A stretch of 64,000 bases of DNA. It comes from Hydrogenothermus marinus. Lineage in GTDB: Bacteria; Aquificota; Aquificia; Aquificales; Hydrogenothermaceae. Both the position numbers and the translations under genes were made by a program. Positions 36,067 through 46,465 of the stretch are shown piece after piece. The first letter of the stretch is position 1. Each line of letters begins with the position of its first letter. The notes under the pieces were generated by a model. That model searched no databases. It had not been told where the DNA came from and saw nothing but the letters and a program-made list of their open reading frames with translations. The stretch is taken from positions 186,001 to 250,000 of the forward strand of contig NZ_REFO01000011.1 of NCBI RefSeq assembly GCF_003688665.1, given 5' to 3'.

Positions 36067-36974
36067 AGGTTTTGAATATCTTGTAAATTTCTTATATTTT
36101 TAAGATTAAATTTATCTATTCTTTTTATTAATCCTGTTAATACATTTTTAGGACCAATTTCAAATATTGTATCTACAGACTGAGATTTTAAGAACTCAAC
36201 AGTTTGAACCCATCTAACAGGAGAGTAAAAATGAGCTTTTAATTCATTTCTAATTTCATCTGCTTCTTTTATAGGTGTTGCAGTAATATTGGAAATTACA
36301 GGGATTTTAGCATCCTTTATTTCTATCTCATCTATATATTTTGCAAACTCCTTTGCTTTTTCTTTAAGCATTGATGAATGAGCAGGGACTGAAACTGCAA
36401 GCTTTACTACTCTTTTAGCTCCTTTATCTTTTAAAATCTCCATAGCTTTTTCTACTGCTTCAGTTTCTCCAGAAATTACTGTTTGTTGATAAGAGTTATA
36501 ATTTGCTATCTCAACAATTCCATTTATATCTTTTAATACTTCTTCTATATCTTCAGCTTTTAAGCCAATAATTGCTGCCATTGCTCCAACACCTTCAGGA
36601 ACCGCCTCTTGCATTAATTTCCCTCTTATATTTGTTATCCATACTGCATCTTCAATATTTAAAGAGCCTGCAACTGTTAAAGCTGTAAACTCTCCTAAGG
36701 AATGTCCTGCTACAAAATCAGGTATTAAATCAGGCTTTTCTTTATTTAAAGCATAAAAAAGGCTATAAGATGTAATAACTAAAGCAGGTTGAGTATATTC
36801 TGTAAGATTTAGTTTTTCTTCATTATTAAAAATGATATCTGTAATATTAAAACCAAGTTTTTCATTTATTTTTTCATGTAACTCTTGAATTTCAGGATAT
36901 TTTTCATAAACATCTTTTCCCATACAAATTTCTTGAGAGCCTTGTCCTGGAAAAACAAAAGCTAATTTTGACAT
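36063..36974 (-). CDS. fabD: Malonyl-CoA-[ACP] transacylase
   Basis: Loads malonyl onto ACP. Seen in 303 residues: AFVFPGQGSQ, the nucleophile elbow VAGHSLGEFTAL (catalytic Ser), PVPAHS-type segment VSVPAHSSMLK with the catalytic His, and IFEIGPKNVLTGLIKRI. GGAG precedes the ATG by about 9 bases. Follows the TonB-like gene by 46 bases. Confidence 0.96.
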   Translation of the reverse strand: MSKLAFVFPGQGSQEICMGKDVYEKYPEIQELHEKINEKLGFNITDIIFNNEEKLNLTEYTQPALVITSYSLFYALNKEKPDLIPDFVAGHSLGEFTALTVAGSLNIEDAVWITNIRGKLMQEAVPEGVGAMAAIIGLKAEDIEEVLKDINGIVEIANYNSYQQTVISGETEAVEKAMEILKDKGAKRVVKLAVSVPAHSSMLKEKAKEFAKYIDEIEIKDAKIPVISNITATPIKEADEIRNELKAHFYSPVRWVQTVEFLKSQSVDTIFEIGPKNVLTGLIKRIDKFNLKNIRNLQDIQNL

Positions 36975-37020
36975 AATACAACTTCTCCTAACAAAATTTT
37001 TTTAATATTATAACAGTGAT

Positions 37021-37788
37021 TTACTTTTCAACTTTAAATTTTATAGTTGTTACTGCCCACTGTTTTTTATCAGAAGAGATAGCGTTAAATTTCCAACTTA
37101 AAACATAACTTTCAATTATATTTTTAAGCTTTATATCTCCAAGAGTTTTTGGATAAATTATATCTACTTTATCAACAGTTCCATCAGGATTTATCCAAAG
37201 TTTTACTTTTATTTTTGAAGGTGGCGGTAAAGCTGTTTTTATAACTGGTGTTTCTGGTTTATATACAATAACTCTACCTGCCGCAGGGCCAAAAGCAGTT
37301 TCATCAAATTTATTTAATTTAGTACCAAAGCTTGGATTAAAATTTCCTTCTAATACAGGTTTATAAACTTTTAAATCACCTATTTTTACATTATTTTCAG
37401 ATATTGAAGCTATGTTCTCTTCATTTTCTGGTATAGTAATCTTTTTTTCTTCAAGTTGGACAGTCTCAGGTAAAATAGGAATAGCAATAGGTACAACTGG
37501 TTTTTTATCTTTGATTTTACCTGATGATTTTGATACTTTTGGAGCTTTTACTTTATTTTCTTGTTTTTTGTATTTTCTTTCTTTGACAATTTTTTCCTTC
37601 TTTTTTTCAACTTTTTTTTCTTTAATCTCAATAAATTTTACTTTTGGCTGTTTTAATTTTTCTATAGGTTTAATATTTGATGTAATATATCCATAAGTAT
37701 AAAATAAAGAAAAATTAATTATAACTGCTATAATTAAACCTATTAGAAAGACCCATTTATTAAAGTAGCTTTTAATATTTAATTCCAT
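37021..37788 (-). CDS. TonB-like energy transducer
   Basis: A periplasm-spanning protein of 255 residues. Seen: one N-terminal membrane helix (about 12-33), a Lys/Glu/Pro-rich spacer (about 45-110), and a C-terminal domain with IKVKLWINPDGTVDKVDIIYPKTLGDIKLKNIIESYVLSWKF, the TonB/TolA C-terminal pattern. ExbB/ExbD are not adjacent. Divergent from gpsA across only 46 bases. Confidence 0.75.
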   Translation of the reverse strand: MELNIKSYFNKWVFLIGLIIAVIINFSLFYTYGYITSNIKPIEKLKQPKVKFIEIKEKKVEKKKEKIVKERKYKKQENKVKAPKVSKSSGKIKDKKPVVPIAIPILPETVQLEEKKITIPENEENIASISENNVKIGDLKVYKPVLEGNFNPSFGTKLNKFDETAFGPAAGRVIVYKPETPVIKTALPPPSKIKVKLWINPDGTVDKVDIIYPKTLGDIKLKNIIESYVLSWKFNAISSDKKQWAVTTIKFKVEK

Positions 37789-37834
37789 AATGTTATTTTA
37801 TATTATATTTATGAAAAAAAAGCAAGGAGTATAA

Positions 37835-38830
37835 ATGAGTATTTCTATAATTGGAGCTGGAAGTTGGGGAACGGCTCTTGCTCAAGCTTTTTCTAAGAAG
37901 GTAGATAATATTTTATTATATGGAAGAGATAAAAAAGTTATAAATGATATAAATAAAACTCACCAAAATAAAAAATATCTACCTAATATAAAGTTAAATA
38001 AAAATATAAAAGCTACAGAAAATATAAAGGAAACTATAGAAAATTCAGAAATTATTATTATTGCTATTCCTACTCAAACAATAAAAGAGTTTTTAGAAAA
38101 AATAAAAAATTTTAATGTTAAAAATAAGATTTTTATCTCAGCATCAAAAGGAATAGATATTGATACATTAGAATTAGTCTCAGAAATGATTTATAAAGGT
38201 TTAAGTATAGATGAAGAAAATGTTTTTGCATTATCAGGACCTTCTTTTGCCAAAGAAGTAGCACAAGGACTTCCAACTGCTATTACTTTAGCAGGTGAAA
38301 TATGCAAAGCAAAAGAACTTCAAAATATTTTAAGTAGTGAAAATTTTAGATTATATATAAGTGAAGATATAAAAGGTGTTGAACTTGCAGGAGCAGTAAA
38401 AAATGTAATAGCAATAGCAACAGGTATAAGTGATGGACTAAATTTAGGTAATAACGCAAGGGCAGGACTTATTACAAGAGGATTATATGAGATTAATAAA
38501 CTTGTAAATATACTTGGTGGAAAAACAGAAACAATTTATGGACTTGCAGGACTTGGAGATTTAGTTCTTACTGCAACAGGTAATCTTTCAAGAAATAGAA
38601 GATTTGGACTTCTTATAGGACAAGGTAAAAAATCAGAAGAAGCTCTAAAGGAGATAGGACAGGTAGTAGAAGGTGTAAAAACAGTAAAAGCAGTAAAAAA
38701 AATATCAGAAAAATATAATTTAGAACTTCCCATATCTGAAATGGTTTATAAAATAATATACGAAGGTTTATCTCCAAAAAAAGCAGTAAAAAAATTAATG
38801 AGTAGACAACCAAAAAAAGAGTTTCAATGA
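37835..38830 (+). CDS. gpsA: Glycerol-3-phosphate dehydrogenase [NAD(P)+]
   Basis: Makes sn-glycerol 3-phosphate for phospholipids. Seen in 331 residues: SIIGAGSWGTALAQAF (Rossmann), LSGPSFAKEVAQGLPTA, AGAVKNVIAIATGISDGLNLGNNARAGLITRGL (catalytic Lys), and TIYGLAGLGDLVLTATG. Full length. AAGGAG lies 8 bases before the ATG. kdsA follows 33 bases later. Confidence 0.97.
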   Translation: MSISIIGAGSWGTALAQAFSKKVDNILLYGRDKKVINDINKTHQNKKYLPNIKLNKNIKATENIKETIENSEIIIIAIPTQTIKEFLEKIKNFNVKNKIFISASKGIDIDTLELVSEMIYKGLSIDEENVFALSGPSFAKEVAQGLPTAITLAGEICKAKELQNILSSENFRLYISEDIKGVELAGAVKNVIAIATGISDGLNLGNNARAGLITRGLYEINKLVNILGGKTETIYGLAGLGDLVLTATGNLSRNRRFGLLIGQGKKSEEALKEIGQVVEGVKTVKAVKKISEKYNLELPISEMVYKIIYEGLSPKKAVKKLMSRQPKKEFQ

Positions 38831-38851
38831 TAAAATATTAAAAAATTTTAA

Positions 38852-40495
<1,644 letters not shown>

Positions 40496-40514
<19 letters not shown>

Positions 40515-41170
40515 TGAACTAACTTTGGATTCTTTTTCGGATAAAGTACATCAGTTAAAAACCATCCTGTAATAAAACCACCTATATGGGCATACCAAGC
40601 TACACCACCAATATTAGGAGGTACTGATACTGCAAATAAGACTTGTATAAGAAACCAATATCCAATAAAAAACCAAGCAGGAAGTATAAATGCAAAAAAT
40701 ATAAAAGGTGGAATAATAGTTAATACTTTAGCTTCTGGATAAAGTTTTACATAAGCTGCTAAAACTCCACTTATAGCACCTGATGCACCTATCATAGGAA
40801 TATTTAAACTACCACTCATCAAACTTATAACAGATTGTAGTAAAGCTGCACCTAAACCAGAAAGAATATAAAGTAAAATATATCTAATTTTACCTAAGGC
40901 ATCTTCAACATTATCTCCAAATACATATAAAAAAAGCATATTACCAAACAAATGGGCAAAGCCTCCATGGATAAACATAGCCGTTAGAAAATTTATCCAA
41001 TGTAAATTCATGAGATCAACAGGTAATAATCCCCATGTATGAAAAAATAATTCTAATTCTTGCTTTGAGAGAGTTATCTCATATATAAAAACAATAATAT
41101 TCAAGATTATTAATGAATAGTTTATTATTGGGATATTTCTTGTTGGAATATTATCTTTAATGGGTATCAT
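40496..41170 (-). CDS. Rhomboid-family intramembrane serine protease
   Basis: Cleaves membrane proteins within the bilayer. Seen in 224 residues: about six helices, NFLTAMFIHGGFAHLFGNMLFLYVFG, catalytic Ser130 in GASGAISG and catalytic His195 in WYAHIGGFITGW. The catalytic dyad is complete. Its 3' end overlaps the lipoprotein gene by 19 bases. It lies beyond the cbb3-operon terminator, so it is probably expressed separately. Confidence 0.93.
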
Positions 41171-41195
41171 TAGATATCTCCTTAGAATTTAAAAA

Positions 41196-41218
41196 GGGTG
41201 CCTTCTTGCAAGGCACCA
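41196..41218 (-). terminator. Terminator of the cbb3 oxidase operon
   Basis: GGTGCCTT and AAGGCACC form an 8-bp stem around CTTGC. On the minus strand it is followed by CTTTTT. Confidence 0.85.
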
Positions 41219-41226
41219 AAATTTTT

Positions 41227-41246
41227 GGGGGAGGGAGGGGGGAGGG
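41227..41246 (+). repeat. G-tract with four G-runs (potential G-quadruplex)
   Basis: Runs of 5, 3, 6 and 3 G residues separated by single A bases, in an AT-rich genome. It lies between the last gene of the cbb3 operon and its terminator, on the template strand of that transcript. The RNA carries the C-rich complement. Confidence 0.6.
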
Positions 41247-41277
41247 AATAACAATATACAACAAAATTTAAAAATTA

Positions 41278-41505
41278 TCAACCATTTCTCATTAATTCTC
41301 TTAACCAGATATATTTATCTGCCGCATCTGGTCCTTGACCTATTACTCCAAGCCATCCTGTAAAATCAGGTATCCAATCAAAAATTATATATGCAACAGT
41401 AAATAAAATATATCCTATCCAGAATAACATCCACCATGTTGGAACTGCATCTGTATGATATGTAATTTTATCTACTGCTTTTGTATTTTCTAAATGTGAA
41501 GCCAT
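41278..41505 (-). CDS. CcoP N-terminal-like small membrane subunit of cbb3 oxidase
   Basis: A 75-residue protein with one clear helix. Seen: ITYHTDAVPTWWMLFWIGYILFTVAYIIFDWIPDFTG, which matches the N-terminal anchor of CcoP (VPRWW...). It has no CxxCH, so the two heme domains normally fused to CcoP are missing and may be supplied by the diheme cytochrome at the operon's other end. Starts 1 base overlapping the preceding gene. Confidence 0.65.
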   Translation of the reverse strand: MASHLENTKAVDKITYHTDAVPTWWMLFWIGYILFTVAYIIFDWIPDFTGWLGVIGQGPDAADKYIWLRELMRNG

Positions 41506-41801
41506 TAGTACTTACCTCCTTCTTTTTCTGCTTTAATAATTTTTTCTTCTAACTCTAAAATATCATATTTTGGACCTTCTATATCTTTAAAGTCCCCCTT
41601 TAAATAAGAATATATAAATAAAAATAGCCAACCTGTTAAAGCAATAATATAAGCTATTACCTCAACTAAAAATCCTTTCAGTTGTGCCCCAGCCATACCA
41701 GCTTCTAAATAAGCAACAGTTCTAGTTGCAATTATAGTACCTACAACGAATATAAAAATAAATAATATTAAAAGAGCTACTGTCTTTTGAGTAATTCTCA
41801 A
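41505..41801 (-). CDS. Small two-helix protein of the cbb3 operon (CcoQ/CcoS position)
   Basis: A 98-residue membrane protein with helices at about 8-27 and 45-67, then an acidic/basic tail (DILELEEKIIKAEKEGG). No family motif is recognised; by position and size it may act as CcoQ/CcoS. Starts at TTG after GGAGGTGAT. The start region folds into CTCC-AATT-GGAG, which would mask part of the ribosome site. Confidence 0.5.
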   Translation of the reverse strand: MRITQKTVALLILFIFIFVVGTIIATRTVAYLEAGMAGAQLKGFLVEVIAYIIALTGWLFLFIYSYLKGDFKDIEGPKYDILELEEKIIKAEKEGGKY

Positions 41802-41811
41802 TTTTTATCAC

Positions 41812-41851
41812 CTCCAATTGGAGAAATCAGGGGAGAAAACTCCCCTTTTTA
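41812..41851 (-). promoter_or_regulatory. Intercistronic hairpins between ccoO and the next gene
   Basis: AGGGGAG-AAAA-CTCCCCT (41829-41846) forms a strong stem without a U-run in the transcribed direction. Next to it CTCCAATTGGAG (41812-41823) overlaps the ribosome site. They may stabilise the upstream mRNA and lower translation of the small subunits (inference). Confidence 0.45.
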
Positions 41852-41857
41852 TTAATA

Positions 41858-42886
41858 TTAATGACTAAGAATAAAGTCAGCAAGAGCTTTTCTTTCAGCA
41901 TCTGTTAAAGCTTTTGTAGTAGCAAGTTGAGATTGCATCATCACAAACTTAGCAGGATCAACTATAGGTTCATGATCTCCTTTTAAGAAAGCTAACAACT
42001 CATCTTCTTTTCCTTTATAAGCTTTAGCAATTTTACTTAAAGAAGGACCTACTGTATCAGCTGTAGCTTGATGACAAGCCCCACATCCTTTAGATTGAAA
42101 GATTTTAGAACCATCAGGTTTTGCAGAAGCTACTTTTGTAGGAGCAGAAGCCTTTTCTTTAGTTGCTCCAGGTACAACTGTTGTAGATGCACTTGCAAGC
42201 TGTTTTGCAGTTACACTAACTCTAAAATCTTTCGGTGGTTTAACTTCCCATGAACCAAGCCACATAATATAAGTAAGAAGTCCTATACCTCTTTCATTAG
42301 GAACAATCTTTCCATCCTTAGTTTTTTCAAAATACCAAGGATAACCAGGCATATTAGAACCTGGTGAAGTACTTTGTGGATCATAAAGATGAGCTACTTG
42401 CCATCCAAGATTATGAACAGCAGCTTCTCTTATTAAATCAGGGCCAATTCTTTTTGTTCCCCATAAAACAGGAGCTTGAAGTTCATTATTAAATTCAGAA
42501 GGATAAGAAACCGTATTAGATACTCCTGGAATACCAAATCTTAAAGTTTCATTAGAAACAGGTCTTATCATTTGTGAATGGCAGTTCCAGCAACCTTCAG
42601 CAACATACCAATGATGGCCTACAGTTAAAGCTTTTGCAAAAGATTGTTCATTAACTTCTCCATAATATTTTTTAAACTGCTCAGGATAAGCTCTTGCGAT
42701 ATGTTTAAAATCAGACCAAGCAGTTGTATTTTTTGCTTTTGCTTCTTTAGCTAAATCTATTACAGATTTTTTTGGTATATCTTGTAAAACAAACATAGGC
42801 AAAGCCCACGAAACAAAGTCAGCAAATAAGAAGAATATAATCCCTGCAACTAAAGCAACAAAAGAGAACCTTTCCATTTTACCCAT
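41858..42886 (-). CDS. ccoO: cbb3 oxidase subunit II (CcoO) fused to a second cytochrome c domain
   Basis: Carries electrons to the catalytic subunit. Seen in 342 residues: N-terminal membrane helix (about 8-30), heme c site CWNCH at 99-103 in the typical CcoO context WYVAEGCWNCHSQMIRPV, GTKRIGPDL, NMPGYPW, then an Ala/Thr/Lys-rich linker (about 230-260) and a second site CGACH at 268-272 in a class I cytochrome c domain. Usual CcoO has one heme; the extra domain may replace part of CcoP. GGAGG lies 9-10 bases before the ATG. Confidence 0.92.
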   Translation of the reverse strand: MGKMERFSFVALVAGIIFFLFADFVSWALPMFVLQDIPKKSVIDLAKEAKAKNTTAWSDFKHIARAYPEQFKKYYGEVNEQSFAKALTVGHHWYVAEGCWNCHSQMIRPVSNETLRFGIPGVSNTVSYPSEFNNELQAPVLWGTKRIGPDLIREAAVHNLGWQVAHLYDPQSTSPGSNMPGYPWYFEKTKDGKIVPNERGIGLLTYIMWLGSWEVKPPKDFRVSVTAKQLASASTTVVPGATKEKASAPTKVASAKPDGSKIFQSKGCGACHQATADTVGPSLSKIAKAYKGKEDELLAFLKGDHEPIVDPAKFVMMQSQLATTKALTDAERKALADFILSH

Positions 42887-42901
42887 TATAATCTACCTCC
42901 C

Positions 42902-44296
42902 TTATACTGTATCACTTTTAAGTTCTGCAGATAAGCTTTTTCCAGCAGTTGCAGTTTTATAGAAGTTTACTGCATACATTAAAAGACCAGTTATCATCAT
43001 TATTCCAGCAACACTTCTAAAGTACCAGAATGGTTTTGAGAAGTTTACAGAGTCAATCCAAGGATTTAATCCTATCCAATCAAAACCTTGAACAAGTCCA
43101 CCAGCTGTTAAGTCAATAAACATAGCAAAAACACCAATACCCATTAACCAGTATGCACCTTCAGAAAGACCTTTAGAATACATAGTTTCTTTTCCGAAAA
43201 GTCTTGGCCAGATATATTCAGCCATTCCAAGAACCCAAAGACCAAAAGTACCAAACATTATAAGATGGGCATGTCCTGTTACCCAGTCTGTAAAGTGGAT
43301 TACTTTTTGGAATGTTAAAGTAACATGGAATGCACATTGGAAACATGTAATCCAATAGAAAATAGCACCAGTATACATATATCTTAATGGAACATTATAT
43401 TTAAGCTGTTCTGCAGAACCTCTTAAAGTCATCATAAAGTTAATTAAAACTGAAGTAACTGCAAACTCAACAGCAACAGTTGCAAAAACTGCTGAATATT
43501 GAGCAAACATTGGTATTGGAGACCATAAGAAATGGTGAACCCCATTCATAGGGTAGAAGAATGCTAATCCCCAAAATCCAAGAAGTGATAATCCATGAGA
43601 CCACATAGGTTTTTTCATAATTACAGGAACAAAATAATACATTAATCCCCATGCAACTGGAGTAACATAAAGCCCAACAAGATCATGAATAAATGTTGAT
43701 TGAACAGCTCCAGCTCCTGAACCTACAGACCAAAATCTTGGTATAAGATTACCCATAAAAACAACAAGTGGAGTCCATACAAGCATTGCAGATATATACC
43801 ATCCAGAAACATAAAGTGGCCCTCTTTGAGATGCTTTATAAAGTGGAGCACCAAATTGAATTAAATGGAGTAAAAGCCAAAATACAATTATAGGATCAAT
43901 CCACCAAGGAGTTTCACCCCATTCAACATTATCAGCTTGTCCAAGGAATAAAATTGCAACAACTGTTATTAAAACTGCTGCTTGTAAAGCATAGAACATA
44001 AACCAACCAAGTTTATCACTTAAAACTCTATATCCAGTAAATCTTGGAACAGCCCAATAAAGTAATCCGGTAAACATATTTACTAAAAATCCATATGCTG
44101 CACCAGCTGTATGGATCATTCTAACTCTACCAGGAGATAAAAATTCTATTCCTGGAAATGGATAAATTCCATCAAGCTGTAATGAGTATAAAAATCCCAT
44201 TAATGCAACAATAATAAAGAATATTAAACCCATTGCAACATGGGCTTTTACAAGACCATAATTAACTAAATTTTTAAGTTCTTGAGTATCTCCCAT
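42902..44296 (-). CDS. ccoN: cbb3-type cytochrome c oxidase catalytic subunit I
   Basis: Reduces oxygen and pumps protons. Seen in 464 residues: 12 helices, RMIHTAGAAYGFL (low-spin heme His), FIHDLVGLYVTPVAW, NGVHHFLWSP (two CuB His residues) and WVTGHAHLIMFG (heme ligands), the cbb3 pattern. AGGAGG precedes the ATG. Between the diheme cytochrome gene and ccoO. Assembly genes (ccoG, ccoI, ccoS) are not in the window. Confidence 0.95.
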   Translation of the reverse strand: MGDTQELKNLVNYGLVKAHVAMGLIFFIIVALMGFLYSLQLDGIYPFPGIEFLSPGRVRMIHTAGAAYGFLVNMFTGLLYWAVPRFTGYRVLSDKLGWFMFYALQAAVLITVVAILFLGQADNVEWGETPWWIDPIIVFWLLLHLIQFGAPLYKASQRGPLYVSGWYISAMLVWTPLVVFMGNLIPRFWSVGSGAGAVQSTFIHDLVGLYVTPVAWGLMYYFVPVIMKKPMWSHGLSLLGFWGLAFFYPMNGVHHFLWSPIPMFAQYSAVFATVAVEFAVTSVLINFMMTLRGSAEQLKYNVPLRYMYTGAIFYWITCFQCAFHVTLTFQKVIHFTDWVTGHAHLIMFGTFGLWVLGMAEYIWPRLFGKETMYSKGLSEGAYWLMGIGVFAMFIDLTAGGLVQGFDWIGLNPWIDSVNFSKPFWYFRSVAGIMMITGLLMYAVNFYKTATAGKSLSAELKSDTV

Positions 44297-44313
44297 TTTT
44301 ATATACCTCCTTA

Positions 44314-45075
44314 TTACTTACCTTTATTCATTAAATATGCAATATAAGAAACTAAATCCCATCTGTCTCTTTCTGAAAGATGTCCAAATGATGGCATTGG
44401 AGAACCTTCAAGACCAACAGTTAAAACTCTGAAAGTATCTTCTGGTTTTGGACCTGCTGCTCTTACTGGATAAGTAAGATCTGTTGGAGGTACAGGTAAT
44501 GTTTTTGCTAAAGGACCATCTCCTTGTCCATTTTCTCCATGGCAAGAAGTACAATTAGTAGCATAAATCTTTTTACCTCTGTTAATAGATTCAGGTGTAC
44601 CAAAATAAGCAGGTCTTTTAATATTTTTGTAAACAGACTCACCTGGTTGTTCTTTTTCCCATCTGTCAGAGAATGTTTTAATGTAAGCTATTACAGCTCT
44701 TTTTTGAACTTCAGGCATAAGCTTAAAAGATGGCATAGGTGTTTGAGGAATACCCCAGTTTAAAATGTGGAGTAAATCTTCATCTGTAGGAAGAGTTCCT
44801 GCTGGTGTAGATTTCCATCTGAAAACTGCAGTATGGAAGTTTGGTGGTTTAACAATAAAAAACTCAGCAGCTTTAGATTTACCATCTCCATTTACCCCAT
44901 GACAACCTACACAAAACTTGTTGTAAACTTGCCTACCTGCTTCTTCTTGAGCAGTTAGTTCTTTTGTTTTTTTTGCTTGTGCAGGCTTTGAAGACATAAC
45001 ATGTAAAAGCCCATACACAAACAAGGCTGGCATAAAGAAGAAGAGCAGCCACCTGATAGTTGTGTTTTCTCCCAT
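44314..45075 (-). CDS. Membrane-anchored diheme cytochrome c of the cbb3 operon
   Basis: A 253-residue cytochrome. Seen: one N-terminal membrane helix (about 8-26), heme sites CVGCH at 55-59 and CTSCH at 175-179, each in a class I fold, and Met-ligand segments PMPSFKLM and PMPSFGHLS. It is first in the operon. It probably supplies the diheme function of CcoP, or carries electrons from a quinol oxidoreductase to the oxidase (inference). AGGAGG lies before the ATG. Confidence 0.85.
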   Translation of the reverse strand: MGENTTIRWLLFFFMPALFVYGLLHVMSSKPAQAKKTKELTAQEEAGRQVYNKFCVGCHGVNGDGKSKAAEFFIVKPPNFHTAVFRWKSTPAGTLPTDEDLLHILNWGIPQTPMPSFKLMPEVQKRAVIAYIKTFSDRWEKEQPGESVYKNIKRPAYFGTPESINRGKKIYATNCTSCHGENGQGDGPLAKTLPVPPTDLTYPVRAAGPKPEDTFRVLTVGLEGSPMPSFGHLSERDRWDLVSYIAYLMNKGK

Positions 45076-45120
45076 GAGAATACCTCCTAAATTAAAGTAT
45101 ATTAACTCTTAATTTTATTA

Positions 45121-45148
45121 ATTAAATATTCCCCCTACAATATTTCAA
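45121..45148 (-). promoter_or_regulatory. Candidate promoter of the cbb3 operon
   Basis: On the minus strand -35 TTGAAA (45148-45143), 16-base spacer, -10 TTTAAT (45126-45121). GTTAATAT, half of the cydA palindrome, follows at 45106-45099. Confidence 0.4.
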
Positions 45149-45249
45149 TTTTTCTTTAATTTAACATTATTCTAACAAAAATATTGCAAATATTGATTTA
45201 TATCATATTTTCTTTATTTTTATTATAAATAAATATTTCGGATTGTAAA

Positions 45250-46197
45250 GTGCTAAATTTTAAATTACCAAGTATAGAAGCAGAATACTTAAATATAGTA
45301 AAACTACCTGCTAAATCTTTAACTTTAAAAGCAGGAGAAAATATAAAAGCTCAAGTTGTTGATATTTTGCCTTCAGGTGGAGTTGTAATAAGATTAAAGG
45401 GCCAGTTAGTAGAAGTAAAATCAGAAATTCCTTTACAAAAGGATACTCAGTTATTATTAAAAATTTTACCTTCATCTGATCAAAACAATGTAAAATTAAG
45501 ATTAATTTCTATATTATCTAAAAATGAAGCAAATATTATTAAAACTATCTTACAAAACTTTCAATTAAAACCTTCAAATTTAGATTTTAAATCTGTTCAA
45601 ATATTAAACTTAATCAATGAACAATTGGTTTTAAATCTAAACCCTTCAAAATTAGAACAAGCTATAAAAAATTCTGGTGTTTTTTTTGAATCTAAAATAA
45701 GAAAAAATTTAGATTATAAAAATGACTTAAAATTTAAGTTACTAAAATTACTTTCAGATGAAAATATTAATCCAGCAGAAAAAGAAAAAGTAAAACAATT
45801 AATAAAAGATATTCAACAATATCAGTTTCTATCAAAACTAACAGACTCTATATGGACTTTTATACCTTTTTTTGATAAAGAGTTAGAAAAAGTAGATTTT
45901 ATTTATAAAAAACTAAGAAAAAATAATAAAGAATATCATCTTATTATTATTCCATTAACTTTAAAAAGCATAGGCAATTTACAGATAAATATATTAAACT
46001 TTGAAAAAAATTTAAATATATCATTCTTTAGTGAAAATAAGAAATTTTTAGAAAAAATAAAAAAAAATATAGAAGAATTACAAAGTAAATTACAAATGTT
46101 ATCTTTTAATGCAAATTTCTCTTTCATAGAGGGAAATATAAATTTAGAAAATATTGCTAAAAATAAATTTACAAACATATTTAATATAAAAGTATGA
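45250..46197 (+). CDS. FliK-like protein of unknown role (GTG start)
   Basis: A 315-residue protein with no signal or membrane helix. The N-terminal part (SLTLKAGENIKAQVVDILPSGGVVIRLKGQLVEVKSEIPL) and the C-terminal HLIIIPLTLKSIGNLQINILNFEKNLNISFFSE resemble proteins annotated as hook-length control FliK-like, which often accompany an FlhB-C-like gene. That recognition is from memory and the family is divergent. Starts at GTG with a poor ribosome site. Overlaps the FlhB-C-like gene by 4 bases. No flagellar structural gene is in the window. Confidence 0.5.
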   Translation: MLNFKLPSIEAEYLNIVKLPAKSLTLKAGENIKAQVVDILPSGGVVIRLKGQLVEVKSEIPLQKDTQLLLKILPSSDQNNVKLRLISILSKNEANIIKTILQNFQLKPSNLDFKSVQILNLINEQLVLNLNPSKLEQAIKNSGVFFESKIRKNLDYKNDLKFKLLKLLSDENINPAEKEKVKQLIKDIQQYQFLSKLTDSIWTFIPFFDKELEKVDFIYKKLRKNNKEYHLIIIPLTLKSIGNLQINILNFEKNLNISFFSENKKFLEKIKKNIEELQSKLQMLSFNANFSFIEGNINLENIAKNKFTNIFNIKV

Positions 46198-46463
46198 AAG
46201 ATATAAAAAAAGCAGTAGCTTTAAAATATGAGGTAAAAAAAGATAATGCTCCAAAAGTAATAGCAAAAGGAAAAGAAAAAATAGCAGATAAAATTTTAGA
46301 AATTGCTAAAAAAGAAAATATACCTATATATGAAGATCCTGAAACTTTAGAAATATTGTTTTCCTTGGACATTGGAGATGAGATACCACCTGAATTATAT
46401 CAAGTAATTGCAGAAATTTTTGCATATATTATTTCTAAAAAAGAAGAATATAAGGAGGATTAA
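46194..46463 (+). CDS. Stand-alone FlhB/EscU C-terminal domain homolog
   Basis: An 89-residue protein matching only the cytoplasmic C-terminal domain of FlhB. Seen: AVALKYEVKKDNAPKVIAKGKEKIADKILEIAKKENIPIYEDPETLEILFSLDIGDEIPPELYQVIAEIFAYI. The NPTH autocleavage motif and the membrane domain are absent. Such proteins (FhlB/YlqH type) are known beside FliK-like genes. Overlaps the upstream gene by 4 bases; the MEMO gene follows by 2. Confidence 0.82.
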   Translation: MKDIKKAVALKYEVKKDNAPKVIAKGKEKIADKILEIAKKENIPIYEDPETLEILFSLDIGDEIPPELYQVIAEIFAYIISKKEEYKED

Positions 46464-46465
46464 AA

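Noticed and set aside
41829-41851. Plus-strand intrinsic terminator
   Set aside because: No plus-strand gene ends there; in the transcribed direction it lacks a U-run, so it is read as an intercistronic hairpin.
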